A stretch of 64,000 nt of DNA from Streptomyces omiyaensis (GTDB lineage: Bacteria; Actinomycetota; Actinomycetes; Streptomycetales; Streptomycetaceae): NCBI RefSeq assembly GCF_014650895.1, contig NZ_BMVV01000001.1, positions 538,044 through 602,043 on the forward strand. Direction: 5' to 3'. The notes below the pieces were generated by a model. That model had not been told where the DNA came from, did no database searches, and saw only the letters and a program-made list of their open reading frames with translations. Of the stretch, positions 16,783 to 25,544 are shown piece after piece (within the stretch, counting starts at the first letter, position 1; every line of letters begins with the position of its first letter). Position numbers and translations under genes: made by a program.

Positions 16783-16785
16783 CCC

Positions 16786-17442
16786 ATGCTGGGTGTCACC
16801 GATCTGCCGACCTATCTCGCCGGGCTCGTCCTCATCATCCTCCTCCCGGGGCCGAACTCGCTCTACGTGCTGTCCGTCGCCGCCCGCAAGGGCACCAGGA
16901 CGGGGTACAAGGCCGCCGCCGGCGTCTTCACCGGCGACACGATCCTGATGACCCTGGCCGCCCTCGGCGCGGCCTCCCTCCTCCAGACCACCCCGCTCCT
17001 CTTCACCGTCGTGAAGTACGCGGGCGCCGGCTACCTGGCCTGGATGGCGTACGGGATGCTCCGCGCCGCCCTCGACATGTGGCGCTCCCGCCGCGAACCC
17101 GCCGGCGCCGGGACCGAGTCGCCCGAGAGCGGCTCCACCGAGCACCCGTACCGCCGGGCCCTCGTCATCAGCCTCTTCAACCCGAAGGCGATCCTCTTCC
17201 TGATCTCCTTCTTCGTGCAGTTCGTGGACCCCTCCTACGCCTACCCGGCGCTCTCCTTCCTGGTCCTCGGCACCCTCCTCCAGCTCGGCAGCTTCCTCTA
17301 CCTGACGACGCTCATCTTCAGCGGCACCCGCCTCGCCGCCGCCTTCCGCCGCCGCAAGCGCCTCTCCGCCGGAGCCACCTCCGCCGCCGGCGCCCTCTTC
17401 CTCGGCTTCGCCGTCAAACTCTCCCTGAGCAGCGCCGCCTGA
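16786..17442 (+). CDS. LysE/RhtB family exporter, LeuE-like
   Basis: The 218-residue protein has six predicted membrane helices and the family signature LLPGPNSLYVLSVAARKGTR followed by AAGVFTGD near residues 20-50. This version resembles the leucine exporter LeuE more than LysE. ISLFNPKAILFLISFFVQF near residue 130 is the second conserved block. It likely exports leucine or other hydrophobic amino acids by exchange with protons. It stands alone downstream of the mutase, with an inverted repeat at its start. Confidence 0.85.
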   Translation: MLGVTDLPTYLAGLVLIILLPGPNSLYVLSVAARKGTRTGYKAAAGVFTGDTILMTLAALGAASLLQTTPLLFTVVKYAGAGYLAWMAYGMLRAALDMWRSRREPAGAGTESPESGSTEHPYRRALVISLFNPKAILFLISFFVQFVDPSYAYPALSFLVLGTLLQLGSFLYLTTLIFSGTRLAAAFRRRKRLSAGATSAAGALFLGFAVKLSLSSAA

Positions 17443-17460
17443 CGCCGCGGCCCCGCCCGC

Positions 17461-17490
17461 TTGACCCTCACACGGTGTGAGGCCGTTCCG
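17461..17490 (+). promoter_or_regulatory. MerR-type promoter with palindrome
   Basis: TTGACC (17461-17466) is followed by the palindrome CCTCACAC-G-GTGTGAGG (17466-17482), just upstream of the merR start. A -35 box followed by a dyad is typical of MerR-activated promoters with long spacers. The -10 box is not clear (TTCCGT at a 19-base spacing is weak). Confidence 0.6.
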
Positions 17491-17501
17491 TAGGGGGCGT
17501 C

Positions 17502-18323
17502 ATGTTCACCATCGGAGACTTCGCCCGGCACGGGCGGGTGTCGGTCCGGATGCTGCGTCACTACGACGCGATCGGACTGCTGCGCCCGGCCCACGTCGAC
17601 CCGCACAGCGGGTACCGCCGCTACACGGCGGACCAGCTCGCGCGGCTCAACCGCGTCATCGCGCTGAAGGACCTCGGCTTCACCCTGGAACAGGTGGGGG
17701 CCATCCTCGGCGACGAGATCGGCGCGGAGGAGCTGCGCGGGATGCTGCGACTGCGCCGGGCCGAGCTCGAGGCCGCGCTGGAGGAGACGCGGACGCGGCT
17801 CGCCCAGGTCGGTGCGAGGCTCCGAGCCATCGAGAGCGAGGGACGCATGTCCACTCAGGACGTCGTCGTCAAGAACATCCCCGCCGTGCGCGTCGCCGAG
17901 CTGAGCGCGGTCGCCGCCGGCTTCGGCCCGCACGACATCGGGCCCGTCATCGGCCCGCTCTACGACGAGCTGTGCGGCCGGCTGGAGGCCGCCGGGGTCA
18001 CCGGCTTCGGCCCCGGGCTCGCGTACTACGAGGACGCGGGCCGGGGGGACGGCTCGGTGCTCGTGCACGCCGCGATGACCGTGGCCGAGGGGACGGCCGC
18101 GGAGGGCGTCCTGGTGCACGTGCTGCCCGGGATCGAGGAGGCGGCGACCATCGTGCACCGCGGCTCGATGGACGACATCCTGCCGACGGCGCAGAACCTG
18201 GCCCGGTGGATCGACACCAACGGGTACAAGCCGAGCGGCTACGCCCGGGAGCTCTACCTGGAGTGCCCGGAGGACCGCTCGCGCTGGGTGACCGAGATCC
18301 AGGAGGCCATCACCCGCCCGTGA
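17502..18323 (+). CDS. MerR family regulator with GyrI-like effector domain
   Basis: The 273-residue protein has an N-terminal MerR winged helix (MFTIGDFARHGRVSVRMLRHYD, then GYRRYTADQLARLNRV) and a coiled-coil near residues 80-115. A C-terminal GyrI-like ligand-binding domain follows (VVVKNIPAVRVAELSAV ... GYARELYLECPEDRSRWVTEIQ). This BmrR/TipA-like architecture usually senses hydrophobic or cationic drugs. The palindrome right upstream suggests autoregulation. No obvious target transporter is adjacent apart from the LeuE-like exporter 59 bases upstream on the same strand. Confidence 0.88.
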   Translation: MFTIGDFARHGRVSVRMLRHYDAIGLLRPAHVDPHSGYRRYTADQLARLNRVIALKDLGFTLEQVGAILGDEIGAEELRGMLRLRRAELEAALEETRTRLAQVGARLRAIESEGRMSTQDVVVKNIPAVRVAELSAVAAGFGPHDIGPVIGPLYDELCGRLEAAGVTGFGPGLAYYEDAGRGDGSVLVHAAMTVAEGTAAEGVLVHVLPGIEEAATIVHRGSMDDILPTAQNLARWIDTNGYKPSGYARELYLECPEDRSRWVTEIQEAITRP

Positions 18324-18330
18324 CCGCGCG

Positions 18331-18360
18331 GGCCCGGGACCCCCGCACGGGTCCCGGGCC
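18331..18360. terminator. Bidirectional terminator, merR / polysialyltransferase-like gene
   Basis: GGCCCGGGACCC (18331-18342) pairs perfectly with GGGTCCCGGGCC (18349-18360), loop six bases, between the two convergent stop codons. Confidence 0.8.
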
Positions 18361-18372
18361 GGCCGCGGACGC

Positions 18373-19698
18373 CTACTTCCGCAGGGCTTTGCGCAGGCGC
18401 AGGGCCCTGCGGGCCAGCCGGCGGACCTTCGGGTGCCGGGGGACGGGAAGGCCGCCCGGGAGGTCCAGGATGGTGAGCCGGCGCCGGTTGAAGTGGTGCC
18501 GGGTGCGCTCGGCGTGCGGCCCGGACAGGTGGCGTACCGCCGCCTCGCGCAGGTCGGCCCTTATGTTCGGCTGCATCGCGAAGCCGACCGCGGCGACCAG
18601 GTCGTCGAGGCGGGCCGGGTCCGTCACCGGCTCCTCGTCCTCCGGTCCGGGCGTCAGCGGCGGGACGACCGCGTCGACGACGGTCAGCGGGATCCGGTTG
18701 CTGTTCTGGAAGGGGGTGAGCCTCCGCAGCAGCTCCCGGGTGCCGACCCGGGCGACCGGCAGGCCGTAGAAGGTGCGGGCGGTCATGAGCGCCGTCGAGA
18801 AGCAGCCGACGACGAGGGAGGGCCGCAGCTCGCGGTAGAGCACCTCGGCGAGCACCGGGCGGGTCTCGACCGAGAGCGCGGCGCCGAGCCGCGCCGCCTC
18901 CTCGGCCAGCGACGCCGTCCAGGAGTCGGGGGCGGTGGGGTGCGGCTTGAAGACGAGCCGCCGGTGGCCGCGGGCGACCGCGCCCCGCACCATGTCCAGG
19001 TGCAGCTCCTCCTCCTCGGCGGCGGTCATCAGGTTCAGCGCCGCCAGGTACTGGCCGAGGAGCAGCGCGGGGCCCTCGGCACCGCCGGCCGGGGCGTCCG
19101 CGCCGGCCAGTTCGGCGACGGCCGCGGTGAAGGCGGCCACGGGCACGGTCTCCGGGACCGTGCCGAACTCGCCGAGCAGCAGCGGCCGCAGCCCCGGCAC
19201 CAGGTCGAGGTGGAGGAGGCGGGCGACGCGGCCGCCGATCAGCGGGTCGATCTTGTTGCGGGTCGGCCCGTAGCTCATCAGCCCGTCGGCGTAGACGGTG
19301 ATCGAGGCCTCCGGGAGGAGGGTGGCGACGGCGAGCGCGGGGGTGACCTGGATGGACTCCAGGACCAGCTCGACCCGGTCGTCGCCGAGTCCCCACAGCC
19401 GGTGGAGGTGGCGCTGGAGCATCGGCACGTCCTGGCCGCGCGGGGTCCAGCCGCCGGGGTGGAGCGGGGAGATGGTCTCGTTCCACGACAGCACCTCGTC
19501 GAAGCGGTCGCGGATCCGGGCGAAGCCCTCGGAGGTGTCGAAGGACGGGGTGGTCTCCGGGACGGGCGCGTTGTCGGTGACGAGGAGGATCCGGCGGTCG
19601 GCACCGTCGAAGCACCCGCTGTCCAGGGCGGCGGCCAGGGTGACCGCGCCGTAGAGGGTGGAGGCGGCGAAGATCTGGGTCGTACGGTTCCCGTTCAC
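18373..19698 (-). CDS. Polysialyltransferase-like glycosyltransferase (POLYST family)
   Basis: The 441-residue protein resembles bacterial alpha-2,8-polysialyltransferases of GT38/PF07388: N-terminal QIFAASTLYGAVTLAAAL, a central VYADGLMSYGPTR, VFKPHPTAPDSW and GCFSTALMTAR. The KPHP and STAL-type motifs contact the CMP-sugar in this fold. The C-terminus is strongly basic (RRLARRALRLRKALRK), suiting membrane association. It likely elongates a chain of sialic- or Kdn-type residues using the CMP-sugar made by the neaby NeuA. GTG 19698 overlaps the stop of the GT2 gene (GTGA), so the two are coupled. Confidence 0.8.
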   Translation of the reverse strand: MNGNRTTQIFAASTLYGAVTLAAALDSGCFDGADRRILLVTDNAPVPETTPSFDTSEGFARIRDRFDEVLSWNETISPLHPGGWTPRGQDVPMLQRHLHRLWGLGDDRVELVLESIQVTPALAVATLLPEASITVYADGLMSYGPTRNKIDPLIGGRVARLLHLDLVPGLRPLLLGEFGTVPETVPVAAFTAAVAELAGADAPAGGAEGPALLLGQYLAALNLMTAAEEEELHLDMVRGAVARGHRRLVFKPHPTAPDSWTASLAEEAARLGAALSVETRPVLAEVLYRELRPSLVVGCFSTALMTARTFYGLPVARVGTRELLRRLTPFQNSNRIPLTVVDAVVPPLTPGPEDEEPVTDPARLDDLVAAVGFAMQPNIRADLREAAVRHLSGPHAERTRHHFNRRRLTILDLPGGLPVPRHPKVRRLARRALRLRKALRK

Positions 19699-20726
19699 GC
19701 GGCCGCCTCCGAGGGGGCCGTGCCGGCCGCCGGGCCCCGGCCGCCCGGCGGGGCCGGCGGCGGCGGTGCGGGGCGGCGGCGGCGCAGCCTGCGCAGGACG
19801 GCGGCCCGGTCGCCGCCCATCGCGGTCAGCGCCTCGTCGAGGACGTCCTGCGGCATCCGGCGCAGCGCGCCCGCGCTCATCGCCTTCAGCTGCCGGGCCA
19901 CCTCGGGTTCGAACTTCTCGATGGAGCCGATGTGATGGGCGATCACCGCGCAATAGGTGCGGACGGCCTTCGGCAGAAAGCGGTCCGCCTCCCGGTCCCC
20001 GGCCGTCTCCTGGACGACCTGGTCGAATGCGCGGATGAAATCCAATTGCCGGACGTCGCCGATCTGGGTGAGCGAGGTCGCCACTCCGCGCCGGTAGAAG
20101 ACGCCGAGTTCGCCTATCGCGGCGAAGGATTTCGCCTCGCGGTGCAGCCGCCAGATCCACGGCCGGTCCTCGGCGGTGCGCAGACCGTGCGGAAAGTGCA
20201 GCAGGCCCCGGTCGAGGAGCCGGCGGTGGTAGATCCCGGCCCAGGCGAAGGGGTAGTCGACGGAGGTCGTGCGGTGGGAGGGGAGGATCGCCTCGCGCGG
20301 GTCGAGGACCTCGGACCGGCGCGGGACGGGCACCCGGCGGACCGAGCGGGCGCGGCCGGTGACCGAGGTGTGGTCGGTGCGCAGGAAGTCGCAGCCGAGT
20401 CCTTCGGCGGCGGCGACCAGGCGTCCGTAGTAGCCGGGGGAGAGCCAGTCGTCCCCGTCCAGGAAGGTGAGGAACTCGCCGCGGGCCGCGTCCAGGCCGG
20501 TGTTGCGGGCGGTCGCCAGGCCCTCGTTCCGCTCGTGCCGGATCAGGACGGCGCCGGGCAGCGCGCGCGCGGCGCGTTCGAGGATGTCCGGGGTGTCGTC
20601 CGACGAGCAGTCGTCGACGAGGAGGAACTCGAAGTCGTCGCGGGCGTTGGCGCGCAGACTGGCGAGGGTGTCGGGGGCGTATGTCTGCACGTTGAAGAAC
20701 GGCACGACGACGGAGAGCTTGACCAC
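19695..20726 (-). CDS. Family 2 glycosyltransferase
   Basis: The 343-residue protein has a GT-A N-terminal domain: LSVVVPFFNVQTY, LLVDDCSSDDTPDIL, NEGLATARNTGLDAARGEFLTFLDGDDW with the DxD-like DGDD near residue 95. The C-terminal third is charged and Arg/Pro-rich. It probably adds a sugar to the glycan built by this cluster. Codon choice in the middle (for example TTGGATTTC and CAATTG) is less GC-biased than in neighbours, a mild hint of different ancestry. GTG 20726 is preferred because the GT-A strand starts immediately; longer upstream frames are unsupported. Confidence 0.85.
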   Translation of the reverse strand: MVKLSVVVPFFNVQTYAPDTLASLRANARDDFEFLLVDDCSSDDTPDILERAARALPGAVLIRHERNEGLATARNTGLDAARGEFLTFLDGDDWLSPGYYGRLVAAAEGLGCDFLRTDHTSVTGRARSVRRVPVPRRSEVLDPREAILPSHRTTSVDYPFAWAGIYHRRLLDRGLLHFPHGLRTAEDRPWIWRLHREAKSFAAIGELGVFYRRGVATSLTQIGDVRQLDFIRAFDQVVQETAGDREADRFLPKAVRTYCAVIAHHIGSIEKFEPEVARQLKAMSAGALRRMPQDVLDEALTAMGGDRAAVLRRLRRRRPAPPPPAPPGGRGPAAGTAPSEAAA

Positions 20727-20932
20727 GGGGCCGACGCTAGGCGCCGCCCCGGCCGCTCCGCCGACCGGCCGGGGGCTTTTCGGTGAACACGAAGCGGCGG
20801 GCTGATTAACCGCCTTTCCCTCAGGGGATTTCGGGCCGTCCAACGGCTGAATCCCGGGCCGCTTCAGATCGCGGAGAGGTGCTGTTCACCGTTTGTTGCC
20901 GCCCAGTTGGGCCGTTGACCCGAATGCCCTTC

Positions 20933-20945
20933 TAGCGTCCTCGAC
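20933..20945 (+). promoter_or_regulatory. Putative leaderless promoter of the glycan operon
   Basis: TAGCGT (20933-20938) ends seven bases before the GTG at 20946, so the transcript could start at the start codon. A TTGACC (20915-20920) is only 12 bases upstream, too close to be its -35 box. Low certainty. Confidence 0.4.
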
Positions 20946-22250
20946 GTGCCAGCAAGTTCCAGTGAAGCGGTACGGATCGCCGTACTCGCGGATTCCGACA
21001 CCCGGTGGAAATGGGGTGCGCTCACCGCGCGCCGCATCACCGCGGCCGACGCCCCGGGCGCCGAGAGCGAGCCGACCGGCTTCGTGCTCCGCGGCCGTGC
21101 CACCCCCACCGCCCGCCAGCTCGCCGAGACGGGGGCCTCCACGGCCGCCCCGCGCGAGGTGACCGGCGCGGAGTTCCTGCGCGAGGTGCGGGACGCGGAG
21201 GCGCGCGGCGAGCGGTACGACGTGGTCGTCCTCGCGCTGGTGGGCGGCACGGTCCGGGCCGTGCTCCAGGGCCTGGCCGACCTCGGCCTCGACCGCCGGC
21301 CGGTGGTCGTCACCGGATACGTCGGGGTGGTCTACGAGAAGCTGGCCGACGGACTGCTGCTGCGCCACGGCGCCGATGTCGTCCTCGCCAACTCCCGGCA
21401 CGACGCGGACCGGTTCCGCGCCGTGTACGAGGGGGTGGGCGCGGGCGCCGAGTCGGTGGTCGAGGCGGCCCTGCCGTTCCTCGGCGGCGCCCCGTACCGC
21501 CCCGAGGCGGGCCGCGACACCCTGGTGTTCGCCGCCCAGCCGTCGGTGCCGGTCACCCGCGCCGAGCGGGTGTACGTCCTGGAACGACTGGTCCGGCACG
21601 CCCGGCTGCACCCGGGGCGCGAGGTCCTCCTCAAGCTCCGCTCCAAGCCCGGCGAGCACACCACGCACCTGGAGGAGCACCCGTACCAGCGGCTGGTGCG
21701 CGACCTGGACCCGCCCGCCAACTTCCGCCTGGTGTACGGGCACATGGGCGAGGTCCTGGACCGCACCGACCTGCTGGTCACCGTCTCCTCCACCGCCGCC
21801 CTGGAGGCCCTGCACCGCCGGATCCCCACCGCGGTCCTCACCGACTGCGGGGTCCGCGAGGTCAACGGCAACCACCACTTCATCGGCTCCGGCCTCCTCA
21901 CCTCCTTCGACCGGCTCGACCGGGGCGAGGCGCCCGAGCCCGACGAGGCGTGGCTGGCCCGCCAGGGAGTGGCCTCCGAAGGGGGGTACGACTCCGCCTT
22001 CGACGCCGCGCGCGAGCGGGTCGCGGCCCTCCTCGCGCGGCCCGGACTCCCCCCGATCAGCCCCTACTACACCGCGGAGACGGCCCCCGGCTACCTGCCG
22101 GGGATCCTCGCCCGCCACCGCCTGGACGTCTCCGCGCCCCCGGTCCGCGACAGCGGGCTGCGCCGGATCGTCCGCGAGGCGGCGCGCGGCGCCTACCGCC
22201 ACGGCGTCCAGCGCGTGGCCCCCGTCGTCCGACGCCTGGGAGAACTGTGA
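20946..22250 (+). CDS. DUF6716-type putative glycosyltransferase
   Basis: The 434-residue protein starts IAVLADSDTRWKWGALTARR and has a GT-B-like build: VVLALVGGTVRAVLQGL, VTGYVGVVYEKLADGLLLRHGADVVLANS, then VLLKLRSKPGEHTTH and VSSTAALEALHRRIPTAV. That last block matches the donor-binding half of CDP-glycerol or sialyl-type transferases. I recall the family as DUF6716, found next to neuA/neuB in Streptomyces. It is the first gene of the rightward operon, and its stop overlaps the neuA-type ATG (TGATG). Confidence 0.75.
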   Translation: MPASSSEAVRIAVLADSDTRWKWGALTARRITAADAPGAESEPTGFVLRGRATPTARQLAETGASTAAPREVTGAEFLREVRDAEARGERYDVVVLALVGGTVRAVLQGLADLGLDRRPVVVTGYVGVVYEKLADGLLLRHGADVVLANSRHDADRFRAVYEGVGAGAESVVEAALPFLGGAPYRPEAGRDTLVFAAQPSVPVTRAERVYVLERLVRHARLHPGREVLLKLRSKPGEHTTHLEEHPYQRLVRDLDPPANFRLVYGHMGEVLDRTDLLVTVSSTAALEALHRRIPTAVLTDCGVREVNGNHHFIGSGLLTSFDRLDRGEAPEPDEAWLARQGVASEGGYDSAFDAARERVAALLARPGLPPISPYYTAETAPGYLPGILARHRLDVSAPPVRDSGLRRIVREAARGAYRHGVQRVAPVVRRLGEL

Positions 22251-23458
22251 TGACCGTGAAGAAGCCGAGCCCCACCGTGCTGGCCGTCATCCCCGCGCGG
22301 GGCGGTTCCAAGGGCGTCCCCGCCAAGAACCTCGCCCCGGTCGCCGGGATCCCGCTGGTCGGCCGGGCCGTCCGCGCCTGCCTCGACGCCGCGGGCGTCA
22401 CCGACGTCGTGGTCTCCACCGACGACCCCGCCATCGAGGCCGCGGCCCGCTCCTTCGGCGCCGGGGCCGTCCGCCGCCCGGCCGCGATCGCCGGCGACAC
22501 CGCCACCAGCGAGTCCGCCGTCCTGCACGCCCTCGACGCCTTCGAGGCGGAGCGGGGCCGCACCGCCGACGTGGTCCTCCTCGTCCAGTGCACCAGCCCC
22601 TTCCTCACCGCGCGGGAGGTCGCCGAGGCCGTCGGCCGGATCGTCTCCGGCACCGCCGACACCGCCTTCACCGCGGCGCCCTCGCACGGCTTCCTGTGGC
22701 GGGAGACGCCCGACGGCGCCACCGGCGTCAACCACGACAAGGCCCACCGCCCGCGCCGCCAGGACCGCGAGCCCGAGTACCTGGAGACCGGCGCCGTCTA
22801 CGCGATGGACGCGGCCGGGTTCCGTACCCACGGGCACCGCTTCTTCGGCCGCACCGCCGTCGTCGTCACCGACCCGGCCCGCGTCCTGGAGATCGACGAC
22901 CCGCACGACCTGGCCCGCGCCAAGGCGCTGGCGCCGCTCCTCGACGAGCCGGCCACCCCGTCCTTCGCCGACGTCGACGCGGTCGTCCTCGACTTCGACG
23001 GCACCCAGACCGACGACCGGGTCCACCTCGACGCGGAGGGCCGCGAGTTCGTCTCCGCCCACCGCGGCGACGGCCTCGGCATCGCGGCCCTGCGCCGCGC
23101 CGGACTGCCCGTCCTCATCCTCTCCACCGAACAGAACCCCGTCGTCGCCGCCCGCGCCCGGAAGCTGCGGATCCCCGTCCTGCACGGGATCGACCGCAAG
23201 GACCTCGCCCTCAAGGAGTGGTGCGAGGCCGAGTCCATCGACCCCGCGCGCGTCCTCTACGCCGGCAACGACGTCAACGACCTGCCCTGCTTCCACCTCG
23301 TCGGCTGGCCCGTCGCGGTGGGCAGCGCCCACGACTCCGTCCGGGCCGCGGCCCGCGCGGTCACCGTCACCCCGGGCGGCTTCGGCGCGATCCGCGAGAT
23401 CGCCGCCTGGCTCCTCGGACCCGAGCTGAACACCCCTGCCACCCCTCTCGCCAACTGA
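22250..23458 (+). CDS. neuA: CMP-nonulosonate cytidylyltransferase fused to HAD phosphatase (NeuA-KdsC type)
   Basis: The 402-residue protein has two domains. Residues about 8-235 are a CMP-sialate/Kdn synthetase: VIPARGGSKGVPAKNLAPVAG, DDPAIEAAA, LVQCTSPFL, and EYLETGAVYAMD. Residues about 240-390 are a KdsC-like HAD phosphatase with the nucleophile motif DFDGTQTDD, STEQNPVVAARARKL and GNDVNDLPC, so its catalytic Asp residues are intact. The fusion can dephosphorylate a 9-phosphate intermediate and activate the free sugar with CTP. That fits a Kdn-9-phosphate route better than the classic NeuAc route, which needs no phosphatase in bacteria. It is coupled to the upstream gene by TGATG. Confidence 0.88.
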   Translation: MTVKKPSPTVLAVIPARGGSKGVPAKNLAPVAGIPLVGRAVRACLDAAGVTDVVVSTDDPAIEAAARSFGAGAVRRPAAIAGDTATSESAVLHALDAFEAERGRTADVVLLVQCTSPFLTAREVAEAVGRIVSGTADTAFTAAPSHGFLWRETPDGATGVNHDKAHRPRRQDREPEYLETGAVYAMDAAGFRTHGHRFFGRTAVVVTDPARVLEIDDPHDLARAKALAPLLDEPATPSFADVDAVVLDFDGTQTDDRVHLDAEGREFVSAHRGDGLGIAALRRAGLPVLILSTEQNPVVAARARKLRIPVLHGIDRKDLALKEWCEAESIDPARVLYAGNDVNDLPCFHLVGWPVAVGSAHDSVRAAARAVTVTPGGFGAIREIAAWLLGPELNTPATPLAN

Positions 23459-23471
23459 AGGAAGCACCACC

Positions 23472-24365
23472 ATGAGCACCCGTCTGCGCACCCTCGGCTC
23501 GAAGACCGCCGGCCCCGGTCGGCCCGTGTACATCACCGGTGAGATCGGCATCAACCACAACGGCGACCTCGAGAACGCCTTCAAGCTGATCGACGTGGCC
23601 GCCGAGGCCGGCTGCGACGCCGTGAAGTTCCAGAAGCGCACCCCGGAGATCTGCACCCCGCGCGACCAGTGGGACATCGAGCGCGACACCCCCTGGGGCC
23701 GGATGACGTACATCGACTACCGCCACCGCGTCGAGTTCGGCGAGGACGAGTACCGCCAGATCGACGAGCACTGCAAGAAGCGCGGCATCGACTGGTTCGC
23801 CTCCCCGTGGGACACCGAGGCCGTCGCCTTCCTGGAGAAGTTCGACGTCCCGGCCCACAAGGTCGCCTCCGCCTCGCTCACCGACGACGAGCTGCTGCGC
23901 GAGCTGCGCGCCACCGGCCGCACCGTCATCCTCTCCACCGGCATGTCGACGCCGAAGCAGATCCGCCACGCGGTCGAGGTCCTCGGCAGCGCGAACATCC
24001 TGCTCTGCCACGCCACCTCCACCTACCCGGCCAAGGCCGAGGAGCTGAACCTGCGCGTCATCCAGACGCTCCAGGAGGAGTACCCGAACGTCCCGATCGG
24101 CTACTCCGGCCACGAGACCGGCCTCCAGACCACCCTCGCCGCCGTCGCCCTCGGCGCCACCTTCGTCGAGCGCCACATCACCCTCGACCGCGCCATGTGG
24201 GGCTCCGACCAGGCCGCCTCCGTCGAGCCGCAGGGCCTGGAGCGCCTCGTCCGCGACATCCGCACCATCGAGACCGCGCTCGGCGACGGCGTGAAGAAGG
24301 TGTACGAGTCGGAGCTCGGCCCGATGAAGAAGCTCCGCCGGGTCCAGGAGCCCGTCACCGCATGA
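23472..24365 (+). CDS. neuB: Nonulosonic acid (sialic/Kdn) synthase, NeuB-type without SAF domain
   Basis: The 297-residue TIM-barrel enzyme condenses PEP with a hexosamine or hexose (or its 6-phosphate). Motifs: GEIGINHNGDLENAF, DAVKFQKRTPEI, FASPWDTEAVAFLE, LSTGMST, CHATSTYPAKAEELNL, GYSGHETG and ERHITLDRAMWGSDQAASVEP. Canonical NeuB has about 345 residues with a C-terminal SAF antifreeze-like domain that lids the partner active site; here the protein ends just after the barrel. GAAGGAAG lies seven bases upstream of the ATG. Its stop overlaps the next start (ATGA). Confidence 0.9.
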   Translation: MSTRLRTLGSKTAGPGRPVYITGEIGINHNGDLENAFKLIDVAAEAGCDAVKFQKRTPEICTPRDQWDIERDTPWGRMTYIDYRHRVEFGEDEYRQIDEHCKKRGIDWFASPWDTEAVAFLEKFDVPAHKVASASLTDDELLRELRATGRTVILSTGMSTPKQIRHAVEVLGSANILLCHATSTYPAKAEELNLRVIQTLQEEYPNVPIGYSGHETGLQTTLAAVALGATFVERHITLDRAMWGSDQAASVEPQGLERLVRDIRTIETALGDGVKKVYESELGPMKKLRRVQEPVTA

Positions 24366-25474
24366 CCGGCCGCCTGGCGTTCGTCGAGAGCCCCGTCCAG
24401 CTCCTGAACGTCCTGGAGTGGGCCCACGCGCGCGGCCGGGGCGGCGCCCCGGCCGCGGAGCCCGGCCCCGCCGCCCCGGCTCCCGCCTCCGCCCCCGACG
24501 GCCTCCGGATCGTCGTCCTCTCGCCGACCGACCCCATGTCGCGGGGGCAGCTGCGCCGGATGGCCCAGCTCGCGCGCGACGAGGGGTTCACCGTGCACTG
24601 GCAGGAGGCGCGGGCGGGGCGCGGCGCGCTCGCGCGGACCCTGCGGGAGCTGGGCGGGCCGCTGCGCGCCGCCGAGCGCGTCGTCGTCGGCGACCCGTTC
24701 TCCCGCTACGTGCAGCTGCTGCTCACGCTCTTCGGCCCCCGGCACGTCACGGTCGTCGACGACGGCACCGCGACCATGGAGTTCGCCGCCCAGCTCGCGG
24801 GCGGGGAGCGGCTGGTGCGCTGGCACCGCAAGGGCTCGCTGGGGCCGCGCGAGCTGGTCCTGGCCCCGGTCACCTCGCTGGCCCGGCGCCGGCTGGCGCC
24901 CGGGCCCCGCAGGACCGTGGAGATCTTCACCTCGCTCCCGGTGCAGGCCCCGCCCGGCACCGAGGTCACCGAGAACGCCTACGCGTGGACCCGGGCCCGC
25001 TTCGGTCCGCCCGCGCTGACCGGCGGCGCCGACCTCGTGGGCACCTCGCTGGTGGAGACCGGGGTGGTGGACGCCGACCACTACCTGAGGGTGGTCGGGC
25101 AGCTCGCCCGCGCCCACGGCGCCACCCGCTACTTCGCCCACCGCCGCGAGACGCCGGAGAAGCTGCACCGGGTCGCGGTCGAGACCGGCCTCCAGGTGGT
25201 GCGCCCCGACCTGCCGCTGGAGCTCATCGCCCGGCGCGGTCCGATCGGCTCCACCGTCGTCAGCTTCCCGTCCACCGTCGTGCACACCCTGCCGCTCGCC
25301 CTGCGGGGCACGGGGGTCAAGGTGGCCGTCTGCGAGATCGCACCCGAATGGCTGCGTGCCACCGCCTCCCCGAGGGCCCAGGGCTTCCTCTCGGGCGTCG
25401 TCGGCACGGCGTCGGGGGCGGACCGGCTCACCCCGCGCACGGGAGCGGCGGTCGACCGGCTCGAATTCGGGTGA
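24362..25474 (+). CDS. Putative sialyltransferase-like glycosyltransferase (GT52-like)
   Basis: The 370-residue protein starts FVESPVQLLNVLEWA, like the first strand of bacterial lipooligosaccharide sialyltransferases. It has VVVGDPFSRYVQLLLTLF, VTVVDDGTATMEFA, RYFAHRRETPEKLH and STVVSFPSTVVHTL. The YFAHRRE and FPSTV motifs are those I associate with GT52 (Lst) and polysialyltransferase-like folds that bind CMP-sugars. A Pro/Ala-rich insert at residues 30-48 is lineage-specific. It is the last gene of the operon; ATG 24362 overlaps the neuB stop. The acceptor and linkage are unknown. Confidence 0.68.
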   Translation: MTGRLAFVESPVQLLNVLEWAHARGRGGAPAAEPGPAAPAPASAPDGLRIVVLSPTDPMSRGQLRRMAQLARDEGFTVHWQEARAGRGALARTLRELGGPLRAAERVVVGDPFSRYVQLLLTLFGPRHVTVVDDGTATMEFAAQLAGGERLVRWHRKGSLGPRELVLAPVTSLARRRLAPGPRRTVEIFTSLPVQAPPGTEVTENAYAWTRARFGPPALTGGADLVGTSLVETGVVDADHYLRVVGQLARAHGATRYFAHRRETPEKLHRVAVETGLQVVRPDLPLELIARRGPIGSTVVSFPSTVVHTLPLALRGTGVKVAVCEIAPEWLRATASPRAQGFLSGVVGTASGADRLTPRTGAAVDRLEFG

Positions 25475-25544
25475 CCATACCCATACGGAGGGTGTCCCAT
25501 GCACGCCAAACCGAGATTCTTTCCCCTAAGGGGCTGAACTTTTC

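Noticed and set aside
19900..20140. Horizontal transfer of the GT2 gene
   Set aside because: Codon bias is only slightly weaker over about 200 bases and the flanking cluster genes look native; not enough to claim transfer.
18373..20160. Longer N-terminus for the polysialyltransferase-like protein
   Set aside because: The upstream part overlaps the GT2 gene in another frame; the GTG at 19698 overlapping the GT2 stop is a better start.
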